A stretch of 64,000 nucleotides of DNA from an uncultured Bartonella sp. (GCA_946478665.1 CAMLCZ010000007.1:1-64000), one strand, 5' to 3'. Shown: positions 28,301 to 38,395, counted from the first letter of the stretch. Notes: generated by a model not told the origin, from the sequence alone. Made by a program: numbers and translations.

Positions 28301-28783
28301 ACTTTGCAACAATTCATCACGTTGCAAATCGTCCATCAACTCGAAATGGCCGGCAATGTTTGCTTCCAAAGGAAACTGGTGTAGCAGGCTTTCGCAAAAC
28401 GCATGAATGGTTTGTATTTTTAAACCACCGGGCGTTTCAAGTGCGCGGGCAAAAAGACGGCGAGCTTCAGCCAATTGTTTTTGCTGTGGCCTTTTCCCTT
28501 CCAAACGTAAAAGCTCTTTGGAAAGTGTTTCATCATCAAACTCTGTCCAGCCAGACAAGGTTTTGAATATACGCGTTTGCATAACTGCAGCCGCTGCCTT
28601 GGTATAAGTTAGGCATAAAATACGGGAAGGTTCCGTGCCATTAAGCAAAAGCCTGATAACGCGTTCTGTCAGAACATGGGTTTTGCCTGAGCCTGCATTG
28701 GCAGAAACCCATACACTATTTGATGGATGGGCTGCCTTACCTTGTGCATCAGTTGCATCTTTAGGAATAATCAAAGCGCTCAT
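25304..28783 (-). CDS. addA: Double-strand break repair helicase-nuclease AddA
   Basis: A 1159-residue UvrD-like SF1 helicase fused to a RecB-type nuclease. Walker A AGSGKT lies at 30-35 (SANAGSGKTHVLTERV), motif II at VDEAQDTSPAQW, motif III at FAVGDEKQSIYSFQGA and motif VI at LLYVGMTRAEDRLIVCG. The C-terminal nuclease has LGDFKTGR. Together with AddB it resects DNA ends for RecA loading. Its ATG overlaps the addB stop by 4 bp (ATGA). Confidence 0.95.
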   Translation of the reverse strand: MSALIIPKDATDAQGKAAHPSNSVWVSANAGSGKTHVLTERVIRLLLNGTEPSRILCLTYTKAAAAVMQTRIFKTLSGWTEFDDETLSKELLRLEGKRPQQKQLAEARRLFARALETPGGLKIQTIHAFCESLLHQFPLEANIAGHFELMDDLQRDELLQSARRYVLEKAYLRTDNALSDALMLVLKTVGETGLDNLLSEAIEKRQALNHFLPMVISKEGSQYFKRLLQLDDADTEQDILVKVREAAFFSADEIQQFQQHGHSYSQKFVEKLLSVQQAQNDDIVDTIVDAYFTKDKPRSISNLASKALLAKWPDLENNLTDRQVKLQYFTDKIRRIRLLPLNEAAFLLCYQLLQRYEKLKKADGLLDFDDLIERTLNLLQRDGAGLWVQYKLDRGIDHILVDEAQDTSPAQWKIIQLLAQEFYAGEGQRDVTRTVFAVGDEKQSIYSFQGAVPEDFDYNGRIIEKKAKAANRVFNRIRLNFSFRSTADVLQGVDLVFSTPENYKGLSAENIKTVHQPVRANDPGEIIIWDTLTPSSVDEPEDWRQPVDQLHAPAVRLADEIAKTITQWLKQGEILPGQGRMIKASDIMVLVRKRDQFVPALAKALKNYNVPVAGADRLHLTSHIAVRDLMALARFVLQPQDDLSLAAVLKSPLFNLNEEDLYHIAHGREGSLYQSLKNHAADNPSYNDVVTLLAKYRNIADKTPVFEFYSHVLSDDKGRARILARLGSEASDVLDAFMDYTLSIQKTGLPGLQAFLETLTISDPEIKRELDQNREEVRIMTVHAAKGLESAVVFLVDSGSRVWNVQHEPKLLQIGDNNDIGFFWQPSKDYKISLAENYINTLKEKANEEYRRLLYVGMTRAEDRLIVCGYRGQHKVDGTWSDLVSKALKPVSQEISGPSPEIAAWCFYADNVKKPRDLTDRVDESADALPVLPSYFQRHVAVEAELPKPLTPSGATLDIDDDVPADQKQLEISPVLGEKPENALFAIERGNVIHRLLQYLPQCKETERRELALKYLEKTALDWTDNQRKDAFDQVFKVMDHATLQPLFAPESRAEVALMGIVEIKGKKYAVSGQIDRLNDAGETIILGDFKTGRVPSSEEQIPKSYLLQMALYRNLLKAIHPKKMMKTLLIYSDGPKVFELDAEKLDNMLYKESNNLHS

Positions 28784-31700
28784 TCGTCACCTGCTGCTTC
28801 TATCCCCGATGACCACTCCATAACCCGTGCCAAATGGTCGTAATCCCCTTCATAATTGGTCAATGGCGGCATTGCCCGCGATAAATATCCCGTCTTTGGA
28901 TCTTTATAATAATTCATAAGCTCGACCAATCTTGCCCATGCTTCCTCGGAAAGTTGCTGAACCGAATCTTTAATCATTTTATCGAGTGATTGTTCGATCA
29001 CTTCGCCTTTTGATGTCAGGCGGATATAAGCCAATTTTGTAGGAACTACATTTTTGCAATTTTCAAAAGCATTACGCGTCAACAAGGCAGCTTCAAGAGC
29101 AAGTTGCGGCGCCATAAGTGTTGCCGCCTGTTTTGGTGATGGTGTACTGCCTGTTTTAAAATCCAATATTTCGGCGTTTTTTCCATCAAGAATATCAATC
29201 CTATCCGCCCGTCCAGACAAGGTAACACCGGTATCATCAATTTGTGTCGCACGTGCCGAGATTTCTACAAAGCTTTCGTGTTTTGCCAATCCCCTTTCCC
29301 AATCAATAATCGAGGGTGCCAAACTTTCAAAACGCGGCCACCATATTGCCTCCACCTCAATTGGTAATTGCATACGGTCAAATTCTGCGCGTGCAAATTC
29401 CAGCAACTGTGTTAAGGCCTCTGATGATGCCGGATTGATATTCTGCTCGACCAAACCAGCCACGATCGCATGATATAACGTTCCCCGTTCCGCAACAGAG
29501 GGGTCATGGATTAAGTCGTCCAACGGCTTTAACCGTAAAACTTTCTTGGCATAAATAGCGTATGGGTCACGCCGCAATGTTTCAATTTCAGTAACCGAAA
29601 AATGTTTCGGACGCGCGGCAAGGGGTGGCTTGGGGCAAGGTTGTGTAACAAAATCAACCGTTTTTAATTGGTCAAGCTCACGTGCCCAATGGACATATGT
29701 TTGTCCACGATGCCGCATATGCTTCGTTATTTTTTGCCCCACCACTGTTTCAAGTCGTTGCAACCAACGGGACGGAACCGACGGCGCATTATCTGCCCGT
29801 AATGAGCGGCTCATGATAACCTGATTTGCGCCCATAGCCATTTGAAAATCATGTGCGGCAAGACCAGTGCGCCGCTCGGGCGGATCTAAGGTCAATGTCA
29901 TTTTCATTGGGCGCGACATGAAAGGATCATTGCGCGTTGAGGCTGGCCATGAGCCTTCGTTCAACCCACCGATGACCATAGTATCAACCGTTTGCAAGCG
30001 CGATTCCAAAGCACCCCAAATAAACAGTCTGGGGTGTCCGCCTGCTGCCGGACTTACCGAGCGAACAGCCATTAGTGCTTGAAAAATTGCTGGCCATTCT
30101 GAAATATCAAAAGTTAATCCCGATTTATCTGCAACAAGGTCACGCAAAAAAGCCGCCATGGCTTTGCCGCTCTCTCCTGCATATAATGCAGCAACGGACG
30201 CATCTTCATCACGACCAAAATTTTCAAAAATTTCCGTCGTAACCCGTGCCGCTTCATTGATTGATACCGGCTTTGTTTGTTGCATAAGCGCTATCATGGG
30301 CGATACGGACTGAACAAGAGAGGCCGCAAGATCACGCGATGCTTCAATAGTTTGCTGGTTTATTGTCACATGATCGTCATTGCTTGTTAAAAGGCTTAAA
30401 ATACGAGCTTCAACAAATTGGTCACATAAAGACAGATTAACCCTGCCCGTGCCGCCACGAAGTGCAAAAAGCTCGAAATATTCAGCCCATTGTCGCAACT
30501 GACCACGTGGCATACTAAGTGATGTAAGCGGATGCTTCAAAAGCGATAAAAACGCCACTGGATCGCCAGGGTGAAATAAGCTTTCCAGAATAAGCCGCAA
30601 TAATGTGGCTGGTTGCACTTCTGTCAGCGGAACACCACCGGAATCGTTTGCTTCAATGCCAAACCGGTTAAGTTCTGCAACAACACGGCGTGCCAGATTA
30701 CGGTCACCCGTGACAAGTGCAGCGGTTTTTTTAGGGTTTTCAATTGCGTGGCGCAAACTAACAGCAATAGACAAAGCCTCTTCACGTTCATTTGCCGCTT
30801 CTATCAAGGTAAGATCGGAAAAAACCTCGTCATATCCATCGCGTGAAAGGTCTGACCAGTTATCGGTTGTGGCTGCAGGGCGGAGTGCCTCAGACAGGAT
30901 TTGCGCACGTTTGGCTTTCTTTTTATCAAGCTTTCCAAGCTCAACAACATCGCTGCGCTTGACTTGCAATCTTTGTAGCAGCTTTTTCAGACTATATTGC
31001 GGATGCCCGAAAATGGATGGATCTTCATGGGTTTTTTCCAATGTTTCCCATTGCTTATCGTCCATTGTCAGATCAAGCCCTGGCAATACAACAGCGCCAT
31101 TTGGTAAGCGGCTGATAACTTTTAACAGATCGGCAATTGCCGGTATGGAACCGGTTGATCCTGCCACAATAATAGGTCGTTTTGGTTGATTACGCAAAAG
31201 CCGGTCGGCCTCAATACGCATTGCCTGATTGCGCCATTCAGCTGGGTTTTCTTTTTCTCTTTCATGAAGAATTATCGGCCAATTCTTGGTGACAATTTCT
31301 AAAAAATCCAGTGTTACCTGCCACCATTCTGCCACCATATCTGGCGCAATTTCGTTCAATTTGGACCAATCAGCCGATTCCGTTTCCACTTCATCCATCA
31401 GCCGTACCAAATCTTGCGAAAGCCATATAGCATCAGTCGTATTGGCTGGAATGAGCACATCTTCACTGCCAAACATCGCGCGGATATGGTCCGGCAATTT
31501 TTCACGCCATGGCCGAATTAACTGTGAAAGAAGCAATATACGCTCCAAATCACCTATTCTTGGATTGAGGGTTAAAGCATCGGCACCACTATCGAGAAAA
31601 AAGGCGGCATCTTCGTCGACATCACCAAGTGGCCTGATTGTTGGCAAAAAACTGGAATGATTTTTGCTCATTTCAACAAAACACGAGCGCAATGCACGCG

Positions 31701-31866
31701 CAGCACGGCGCGTTGGAACATAAATTAATGTATCGGCCAAAACAGATTGCACATCTTCGCTGTTCCGATAACTTTCTACCAAACGACCAGAAAGAAGAGC
31801 GTCAACAAAAGTAGGAAGGAAGGGAGCGCCTGTTGTGATGGAAAATATATTTGCTTTTTCTATCAC
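28780..31866 (-). CDS. addB: Double-strand break repair protein AddB
   Basis: A 1028-residue partner of AddA, alphaproteobacterial type. The N-terminal helicase-like part is degenerate (YVPTRRAARALRS, IVAGSTGSIPA). The middle has VIGGLNEGSWPA, and the C-terminal PD-(D/E)XK nuclease has GRADRIDILDGKNAEILDFKTG. It overlaps murU and addA by 4 bp each, implying tight translational coupling. Confidence 0.94.
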   Translation of the reverse strand: MIEKANIFSITTGAPFLPTFVDALLSGRLVESYRNSEDVQSVLADTLIYVPTRRAARALRSCFVEMSKNHSSFLPTIRPLGDVDEDAAFFLDSGADALTLNPRIGDLERILLLSQLIRPWREKLPDHIRAMFGSEDVLIPANTTDAIWLSQDLVRLMDEVETESADWSKLNEIAPDMVAEWWQVTLDFLEIVTKNWPIILHEREKENPAEWRNQAMRIEADRLLRNQPKRPIIVAGSTGSIPAIADLLKVISRLPNGAVVLPGLDLTMDDKQWETLEKTHEDPSIFGHPQYSLKKLLQRLQVKRSDVVELGKLDKKKAKRAQILSEALRPAATTDNWSDLSRDGYDEVFSDLTLIEAANEREEALSIAVSLRHAIENPKKTAALVTGDRNLARRVVAELNRFGIEANDSGGVPLTEVQPATLLRLILESLFHPGDPVAFLSLLKHPLTSLSMPRGQLRQWAEYFELFALRGGTGRVNLSLCDQFVEARILSLLTSNDDHVTINQQTIEASRDLAASLVQSVSPMIALMQQTKPVSINEAARVTTEIFENFGRDEDASVAALYAGESGKAMAAFLRDLVADKSGLTFDISEWPAIFQALMAVRSVSPAAGGHPRLFIWGALESRLQTVDTMVIGGLNEGSWPASTRNDPFMSRPMKMTLTLDPPERRTGLAAHDFQMAMGANQVIMSRSLRADNAPSVPSRWLQRLETVVGQKITKHMRHRGQTYVHWARELDQLKTVDFVTQPCPKPPLAARPKHFSVTEIETLRRDPYAIYAKKVLRLKPLDDLIHDPSVAERGTLYHAIVAGLVEQNINPASSEALTQLLEFARAEFDRMQLPIEVEAIWWPRFESLAPSIIDWERGLAKHESFVEISARATQIDDTGVTLSGRADRIDILDGKNAEILDFKTGSTPSPKQAATLMAPQLALEAALLTRNAFENCKNVVPTKLAYIRLTSKGEVIEQSLDKMIKDSVQQLSEEAWARLVELMNYYKDPKTGYLSRAMPPLTNYEGDYDHLARVMEWSSGIEAAGDE

Positions 31867-32594
31867 GCTTCTTCACCCCGCTCACGAAGCAGATCTTCGA
31901 CCCTTCCAATCATATCCATTGTACCGACGGTATACCAGTTACCATGAAGCGGAAAACCAAATAGACGCCGCTTTGCAATGGCTTTGTCAAAATAGACGTT
32001 GAGCGACTGCGGTTCGATTGTTGCATCTTTAAAAATATTTGGATGCACAATAAGCGCACCACCGTAAATAACTGCCTCTGGCATATTTGCCGGCGCACGC
32101 TTGAGCCTACCATCTTGAGATATAAGAAAATCGCCTCTTTCTGGTGCTGCCGCCTGTTGTCTTTCAACCGTCAATAACAACATATCCATTGTATCTGGAT
32201 TGAAGTGATTAGCCATGGCTTGAAGATTGGATTGCCCACGATCAATCCAGAATGTATCTGCATTAAGAATATAAAATGGTTTATCACCAAGGCGTGGCAA
32301 AGCCTTGATGACGCCTCCAGCAGAATCCAGCAATTGCGACCGTTCATCTGAAATTTCTATATGAAGATCCAAACGACTTTTTAAATGGTCTTCCACCGTA
32401 TCTGCAAGATGGTGGACATTGACAATCACAGTCTCAACACCAGCATTTTTCAAACTATCTAAGGCGCGGTCCAACAAGCAACGCCCAGCTATTTCAACAA
32501 GTGGCTTAGGGGTTGTCAATGTCAATGGCCGCATACGTGTTCCAAGACCTGCGGCAAGAACCATAGCGCTCTTGATATTTATCTGATTACTCAT
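31863..32594 (-). CDS. murU: Sugar-1-phosphate nucleotidyltransferase, MurU-like
   Basis: A 243-residue nucleotidyltransferase with the signature LAAGLGTRMRPLTLTTPKPLVEI and the metal-binding NADTFW. It is probably the MurNAc-1-phosphate uridylyltransferase of the anomeric cell-wall recycling route, because the gene upstream encodes an AmgK-type kinase fused to TsaE. A mannose-1-phosphate specificity cannot be excluded from sequence alone. It overlaps tsaE by 8 bp and addB by 4 bp. Confidence 0.88.
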   Translation of the reverse strand: MSNQINIKSAMVLAAGLGTRMRPLTLTTPKPLVEIAGRCLLDRALDSLKNAGVETVIVNVHHLADTVEDHLKSRLDLHIEISDERSQLLDSAGGVIKALPRLGDKPFYILNADTFWIDRGQSNLQAMANHFNPDTMDMLLLTVERQQAAAPERGDFLISQDGRLKRAPANMPEAVIYGGALIVHPNIFKDATIEPQSLNVYFDKAIAKRRLFGFPLHGNWYTVGTMDMIGRVEDLLRERGEEA

Positions 32595-34074
32595 CTAACA
32601 ATCCGGTTTCCAAATAGAATTGTTGCAAAGGCTTTAATGATGGATGTTGCAAATTGCGTTTTAGATAATCACGCATATGTGGCAAATGTTTTAGATAGCC
32701 AGGTTTTCCATCACGCTTATCAAGCCGCACAAAAATACCCAGTATTTTTGATACGCGTTGTGCGCCCGCTATGGCATAGATCATGCGGAATTTTGCTTCA
32801 TCAAATGGACGTTTCATCTGTTTGCGACTGGTGCAATAAGCGTCAATAATTGTTGCTTCAAGGTCGCTTGAAATGGCAACCCGCGCATCTTGTGCCAGTG
32901 AAGCAACATCATAGGCAGTAGGGCCAATTTGACCATCCTGAAAATCCAACAGGCCAATTTTATTGGAACCAATTTCATTTTCTCGCCAGATAATATTAGG
33001 CGAATGGTAATCGCGCATGACAAAAGTTTGCTCGGCTGTTTCAAATAAATCACAAAAGGGTTGCCAAATTTTATAAAATTCTTCGCCTTTTGCTTCATCA
33101 AGCGGCTGCGTTTTTATGTAAGGCAAATACCAATCAAGCAATAAAGATAGTTCGGCTTGTAAAACGCCATTGTCATAATGAGGAATATTCAACGTAAAAT
33201 CATCAAACTTATGCTGTTCAGGCCAATTTTTCTGATGAAAATCTGCTAGCAGTTTTGCGGCCTCAACATAGCGTTCAGCAATCGGTTTTCCGTTGCTATC
33301 CAATATGCCATTACGCCCCAAATCCTCTAACAATAGAAGACCATTTGCCGGATCACCAGCCAAAATTTGGGGGGCAACAAAACCATTTTGTAAGATAAGC
33401 CGATCAATGCCGATAAATTGTCTGATATCTGTTCCTAAATGGGCAATTTCTGCATATGATTGCCCCTTACTGTCGGGCATTTCCATTTGCGGGGCATTCA
33501 TCAACACTTCCCGTACCCCATGATCCTCTATCAGTTCATAAGAGCGTGCCGATGCATCACCAGTAAAATACTGCCGATAACTGTCACTCCGTCCATGTTT
33601 TTCTAAAAATGACCGGATAGCAAGTGATCTTTCTAAGCGTTCCGCCGCATTGCCCGATGCTTCTATTGTAATACGACGACCTTGCCCCTCATGGTCGAGT
33701 GTCACAGCAAAATCGGCTTGCCCGAGATCACCTTCAGCTTTTTCTGGCCATTCAACAAGAACAATGCCGTTTTCTTTTGCCTCTTCAAAACCAAGCTCAT
33801 CTATCTCTTCTGGTGAACCGATGCGATAAAGATCCGCATGGACAATGGAAAACCGTTTGGCCTCATAAACTTGAACCAATGTAAAAGTTGGGCTTGGCAC
33901 TTCCATATCCGCATCATTGACAAGTGTTCGAACCATGGCACGCGCCAACGAAGTTTTACCAGCGCCAAGGTCACCTTGCAGCGTAACCAGATCCCCTTTG
34001 ACAAGAGACAGTGCAAAATCTTCAGCAAAGCGTTTCGTGGATTCTTCATTTGCAAGAAAGTAACTAAACGTCAT
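32587..34074 (-). CDS. tsaE: TsaE-AmgK fusion: tRNA t6A ATPase plus sugar kinase
   Basis: A 495-residue two-domain protein. Residues 1 to ~155 are TsaE (P-loop GDLGAGKTSLAR, PSPTFTLVQVY, HADLYRI), needed for t6A37 in tRNA. Residues ~165-495 are an APH-like kinase (GDASARSYE; RDYHSPNI catalytic loop; LLDFQDGQIGP metal site) of the AmgK N-acetylmuramate/GlcNAc 1-kinase type. The fusion is known in Hyphomicrobiales. I use ATG 34074 with AAGGA 6 nt upstream; the longer frame to 34134 would run into divL. Confidence 0.92.
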   Translation of the reverse strand: MTFSYFLANEESTKRFAEDFALSLVKGDLVTLQGDLGAGKTSLARAMVRTLVNDADMEVPSPTFTLVQVYEAKRFSIVHADLYRIGSPEEIDELGFEEAKENGIVLVEWPEKAEGDLGQADFAVTLDHEGQGRRITIEASGNAAERLERSLAIRSFLEKHGRSDSYRQYFTGDASARSYELIEDHGVREVLMNAPQMEMPDSKGQSYAEIAHLGTDIRQFIGIDRLILQNGFVAPQILAGDPANGLLLLEDLGRNGILDSNGKPIAERYVEAAKLLADFHQKNWPEQHKFDDFTLNIPHYDNGVLQAELSLLLDWYLPYIKTQPLDEAKGEEFYKIWQPFCDLFETAEQTFVMRDYHSPNIIWRENEIGSNKIGLLDFQDGQIGPTAYDVASLAQDARVAISSDLEATIIDAYCTSRKQMKRPFDEAKFRMIYAIAGAQRVSKILGIFVRLDKRDGKPGYLKHLPHMRDYLKRNLQHPSLKPLQQFYLETGLLDE

Positions 34075-34094
34075 TCTATATCCTTGACTATGAC

Positions 34095-36536
34095 TTATGA
34101 TGCGACTGGCACCCTTGAAATAGGAAAGGAACACAACACTGTTGTTCCCTGACCTTCTCCTGTTTTTATAGCAACCGTGCCACCATGTAGTTCTACAAAA
34201 CTTTTAACGATAGAAAGCCCTAAGCCAGCGCCTGCACGCGAACCGTGGTGGGCGTGCGATGAAAACCGTTTGAACACGGTATCCAATATATCTTCAGGAA
34301 TACCGCAACCATGGTCATGCACGCTGAAAACAATTTCATTTCCCTGCTTTTGGGCAACAAATTCAATCACGCTATGATCTGGCGCAAAATTGGCTGCATT
34401 GCTAAGCACGCTAACGAATATCTGGCGCAAGCGCAACGGATCTGCCGGAAATGCCGTTAAACCGAGATCTATCTTTTCTTCGATAACTACCGGACGCTCA
34501 CCCAGCCGTTCTTTTGTCCGTTCTGTTGCATAATTCATGGCATCAGCAATGTCGACTTGTTGGATATCAAGCTCCATAATGCCAGCATCAAGCTTGGCAA
34601 GATCGAGAATATCATTAACAATATTCAACAGTGCATCCGACTCTGTACTAATATGTTCAAGATATTCATGCTGACGTGGATTAAGCGGCCCATAAAGTTC
34701 GTTGCGCAATACGTCTGAAAATCCCATAATATTGGTCAGTGGTGTTCGCAATTCATATGATACGTGACGCACAAATTCGCTTCTTAACCGGTCAGCGCTT
34801 GTTAATGCCTCATTCTTTTCTTGCAGGGCGCGCGTGACATTAACCGTGTCGGTAACATTCACAAATGTCATCATTGTCTGGCTATTGGGTAATGGTACCA
34901 ACGCATAATCCAGAACAATACCGTTCAATAAATCCATTCGGCCGGAAATAGCATCGCGTGTTTCTGTAAAGCCAGTAATAAATGCGCTGAATGTACTCCA
35001 TGCATCACTTTTTGTTTGTGGGGCGCATTCGGCTTGTAGTTTTGCTATATGCGTCCCCTCAACCATCAATTCTTGCGGCAGCGACCAAAGCCTTGCAAGA
35101 GCTGGGTTAGACAAACGAACGCGCCCGTCAGGACCGAAAACGGCAACACCTTCCGACAAATGATCGAGTGTTTCCCCTTGCATTTCAATCAGCGTATTGT
35201 AGCGCCGTTCCAGATTGATTTTTTCGGTCAGGTTTTCAAACAGCCATGTTACACCACCTTGTGGGTGTGGGCTTGCCAACACACGCAAAGTGCGACCGTC
35301 CGGTAAATTCCATATTTGTTGACTGGGCTCACCAGAGCGATAAGCCGAAAACAATTCGTCTTTCCAACCACGCCAGTCAGGTTTTTCGGCAATAATACCT
35401 TCTTCTCTCAAACGGTCGAGCAGCAGGGTGTGACTTGGTTCGCTTTCTAAAAAAACCGTATCCAGTGGCCACAACATGGCAAAGGCCTGATTGGCAAATT
35501 TCAACTTTTGATCGGCACCAAAAATCGCCACCGCTGTTGATATCTGATCCAGTGTTTCAGAATGCGCCCGCATCATGCGTTTCATTTCGTCCGACAGGTT
35601 TTCAAGGGCACTTACATCATGCGCAAATGTTGCCTCACCTTTATCCGTTGTTATTTGGGTAACGTCGAATAGGCGCCTTTCGCCTTGCGCAATCGCATAG
35701 GCCGGACCTTTAAAAAGTGGCTTGCTATCTGCCAATCTTGCGCGCGTTGCTTCATTAAAAAAGGACGCATTGTCTGGCTTTTCTGGCTCATAACCGCTGG
35801 CATCATGAAACGCTTGGTTGGCGTATATAATCCTACCTTCATGATTGGTTAGCCATACTGGCTCTGCCAAGGCATTCAACAAGGTATTTCGCAACTCCAA
35901 CATATCACGCATAGCTGCCGTATCTTTTTGCATACGGGCTGTTTGTTGTTCGCGCTCTGACAAATCTTGAAAGCGGACAATTGCAGCTGTTCCCGCAATA
36001 ACGCCATTTACCTCAATTAAGGCACCTGTTTGGGTTTCAAGATAAAGCTCAAAACCCTGTGCTTCCTGCCTTAGATCAGTGATCGCGTCATCAAGAATAC
36101 GCAATTCATTTTCATGCAGCCATTGTCCAAACCGCAAAACATTTTGGCTACCAACACCCATATTATCTAGCACTGTCAGGCGACCAACGATAATGGGTTG
36201 CGCAAGAGGTGTATTCCAAATAACAGCACATTGACCGGTATGCGCCAGCAATCTTTCATAATTGCCAATCTGTTGAAGAATAGCGCTTTGCCCATTGTCA
36301 TGCGCATAGGGTGAAAAGCGTATCATGCGCCGAATGAGAAAAAAGCAGACAATAGCTGCGCTGATAATAATACCGCCACAAACAGCTAAGCCAAGCCATA
36401 TATGACTATTTAAGCGGGCAATACTAAGTGATGCCGAAAAGCCATTATTAACCGAACCGAAAAAGCACAATAAAAGGGCAGCGCCATAATAAAATGCCGT
36501 TTTTAAATGCCGATTATTGATAGCTTTTAACTGCAA
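34095..36536 (-). CDS. divL: DivL-type PAS sensor kinase with Tyr in the H-box
   Basis: An 813-residue membrane protein. Two N-terminal TM segments (about 14-35 and 47-68) precede three to four PAS-like modules (about 100-560), then a DHp/HATPase module. The phospho-acceptor position is tyrosine: FVRHVSYELRTPLTNIMGF, Y594, with ATP-site motifs HDHGCGIPEDI and GAGLGLSIVKSF intact. A Tyr at this site is the hallmark of Caulobacter DivL, an allosteric regulator of CckA in the CtrA cell-cycle pathway. The neighbourhood (tsaE downstream, ahcY upstream) is also that of divL. First gene of the operon ending in trxA. Confidence 0.88.
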   Translation of the reverse strand: MQLKAINNRHLKTAFYYGAALLLCFFGSVNNGFSASLSIARLNSHIWLGLAVCGGIIISAAIVCFFLIRRMIRFSPYAHDNGQSAILQQIGNYERLLAHTGQCAVIWNTPLAQPIIVGRLTVLDNMGVGSQNVLRFGQWLHENELRILDDAITDLRQEAQGFELYLETQTGALIEVNGVIAGTAAIVRFQDLSEREQQTARMQKDTAAMRDMLELRNTLLNALAEPVWLTNHEGRIIYANQAFHDASGYEPEKPDNASFFNEATRARLADSKPLFKGPAYAIAQGERRLFDVTQITTDKGEATFAHDVSALENLSDEMKRMMRAHSETLDQISTAVAIFGADQKLKFANQAFAMLWPLDTVFLESEPSHTLLLDRLREEGIIAEKPDWRGWKDELFSAYRSGEPSQQIWNLPDGRTLRVLASPHPQGGVTWLFENLTEKINLERRYNTLIEMQGETLDHLSEGVAVFGPDGRVRLSNPALARLWSLPQELMVEGTHIAKLQAECAPQTKSDAWSTFSAFITGFTETRDAISGRMDLLNGIVLDYALVPLPNSQTMMTFVNVTDTVNVTRALQEKNEALTSADRLRSEFVRHVSYELRTPLTNIMGFSDVLRNELYGPLNPRQHEYLEHISTESDALLNIVNDILDLAKLDAGIMELDIQQVDIADAMNYATERTKERLGERPVVIEEKIDLGLTAFPADPLRLRQIFVSVLSNAANFAPDHSVIEFVAQKQGNEIVFSVHDHGCGIPEDILDTVFKRFSSHAHHGSRAGAGLGLSIVKSFVELHGGTVAIKTGEGQGTTVLCSFPISRVPVAS

Positions 36537-36615
36537 CGTTTTCTCGATGATGTCAGGTGTCGAATCAATGTTACATTATATTGTGCGATATGTAACGTGA
36601 AGTACATCTATAACA

Positions 36616-36647
36616 AAAAGGCCGAACAGATAACTGTTCAGCCTTTT
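36616..36647 (-). terminator. Terminator after ahcY
   Basis: A 14-bp stem on the minus-strand RNA (36616-36629 with 34-47; one G-U pair), loop of 4, followed by TTTTTG. It separates ahcY from divL. Confidence 0.8.
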
Positions 36648-36684
36648 GAATTTGATGGATATGTAAAAGGGATATATAAACCTT

Positions 36685-38082
36685 CTAGTAGCGATACCGG
36701 TCTGGTTTGAATGGGCCTTCCGGTGTTACACCAATATAGGCGGCCTGCTCTTCTGAAAGTTTACTGAGTTTAACGCCCAAACGATCAAGATGCAGCTTGG
36801 CCACTTTTTCATCCAGATGTTTTGGCAGCACATAAACTTCATTCTTATACTGGTCACCACGCGTAAACAATTCAATCTGTGCCAATGTCTGGTTTGTAAA
36901 GGACGCAGACATAACAAAAGATGGGTGCCCTGTTGCATTGCCAAGATTGAGTAGGCGACCTTCCGAAAGAAGGATAATTCTTTTTCCGTCAGGGAAAGTA
37001 ATCATATCCACTTGCGGCTTGATATTGGTCCATTTGAGGTTTTTCAATGAAGCAACCTGGATCTCGTTATCAAAGTGACCGATATTTCCGATGATACACA
37101 TATCCTTTACGGCACGCATATGCTCAAGACGAACAATATCGCGGTTTCCTGTTGCGGTAATAATCATATCAGCCGATGGTGCAGCCTCTTCTAACGTTAC
37201 CACTTCGTAACCGTCCATCGCAGCTTGTAACGCGCAAATTGGATCAACTTCCGTTACTTTTACACGTGCACCAGCACCTGAAAGCGATGCAGCGCACCCT
37301 TTACCAACGTCACCATAACCACATACAACTGCTGTTTTACCGGCCATCATAACATCAGTTCCGCGACGGATACCGTCCACCAACGATTCTTTACAGCCAT
37401 AGCGATTATCGAATTTTGACTTGGTAACACTGTCGTTCACATTAATCGCTGGAAATGGCAGCAATCCTTGCTCTTGCAAGTGATATAGACGATGAACACC
37501 CGTGGTTGTTTCTTCCGTAACACCTTTTATGGCATCACGTTGACGTGTGAAAAATCCCGGCGTTGCAGCCATACGTTTCTTGATCTGAGCAAAAAAGATC
37601 GCTTCTTCTTCTGACTCTGGATTTGACAATACATCTTCCCCTGCTTCCGCACGGGCACCTGTCAGAATATAAGCCGTGGCGTCACCACCATCGTCAAGGA
37701 TCATATTGGATGGTTCACCATCTGGCCATTGGAAAATAGCATCTGTATAAGTCCAATATTCTTCCAATGTTTCGCCTTTGACAGCAAAAACCGGTGTACC
37801 ACCGGCGGCAATAGCAGCTGCTGCATGATCTTGCGTTGAAAAAATATTACATGATGCCCAACGAACATCAGCACCAATCATTTTCAGTGTTTCAATTAAA
37901 ACCGCTGTTTGAATGGTCATATGCAATGAACCAGAAATACGAGCGCCGCGCAACGGCTGAGACGAACCGAATTCCTCACGACAGGCCATCAGACCCGGCA
38001 TCTCTGTTTCAGCAATATCAAGTTCTCTACGGCCATATTCTGCAAGACCAATATCTCTGATTATGTATTCATTCGCAGCCAT
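36685..38082 (-). CDS. ahcY: S-adenosylhomocysteine hydrolase
   Basis: A 465-residue NAD-dependent enzyme that splits SAH to adenosine and homocysteine, relieving product inhibition of methyltransferases. NAD-binding motif [15 protein letters not shown]-site motifs and the C-terminal PFKPDRYRY are all present. I use ATG 38082 ([18 protein letters not shown]), with AAGGAG 7 nt upstream, instead of a longer frame starting at 38151. The gene has its own terminator. Confidence 0.97.
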   Translation of the reverse strand: MAANEYIIRDIGLAEYGRRELDIAETEMPGLMACREEFGSSQPLRGARISGSLHMTIQTAVLIETLKMIGADVRWASCNIFSTQDHAAAAIAAGGTPVFAVKGETLEEYWTYTDAIFQWPDGEPSNMILDDGGDATAYILTGARAEAGEDVLSNPESEEEAIFFAQIKKRMAATPGFFTRQRDAIKGVTEETTTGVHRLYHLQEQGLLPFPAINVNDSVTKSKFDNRYGCKESLVDGIRRGTDVMMAGKTAVVCGYGDVGKGCAASLSGAGARVKVTEVDPICALQAAMDGYEVVTLEEAAPSADMIITATGNRDIVRLEHMRAVKDMCIIGNIGHFDNEIQVASLKNLKWTNIKPQVDMITFPDGKRIILLSEGRLLNLGNATGHPSFVMSASFTNQTLAQIELFTRGDQYKNEVYVLPKHLDEKVAKLHLDRLGVKLSKLSEEQAAYIGVTPEGPFKPDRYRY

Positions 38083-38395
38083 TGTGCACTCCTTAAAGAT
38101 TTCCGCCTGTGTCGATTTATCAGATATGCCGAACAATCGCAACCACGACATAAAGATTACTTTATATCACCAATATAAGCCAGTCTTCACTGATATGACT
38201 ATATTTTTCGTGATATTTTTTAAAATTGGAAATCAATTCAAGTAAAATCAGAAATCAATTTAAGGGTGTTGTCCGTTAATCAAACACTATGGCTATAACG
38301 CACACCAGCAACAATGGCATTATTTTGCTTTTTGTGAGGCGCAAGGGCTAAAGTTCTGGGCGTGCAAGGGCTAGAGAATACTATTGTGTTTCGAA
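38083..38395. other. Intergenic region upstream of ahcY
   Basis: About 310 bp with the ahcY promoter presumably near its left side. A short imperfect direct repeat containing GCAAGGGCTA occurs twice between about 38341 and 38375. No gene or recognised riboswitch was found. Confidence 0.35.

Noticed and set aside
30605..31189. A 194-codon open frame antisense to addB
   Set aside because: Antisense shadow of a well-supported gene; composition is Ser/Arg-rich as expected from the complement, with no start signal.
38083..38300. SAH or SAM riboswitch upstream of ahcY
   Set aside because: No stem pattern or conserved core that I could match; the ribosome-binding site lies in ordinary AT-rich leader.
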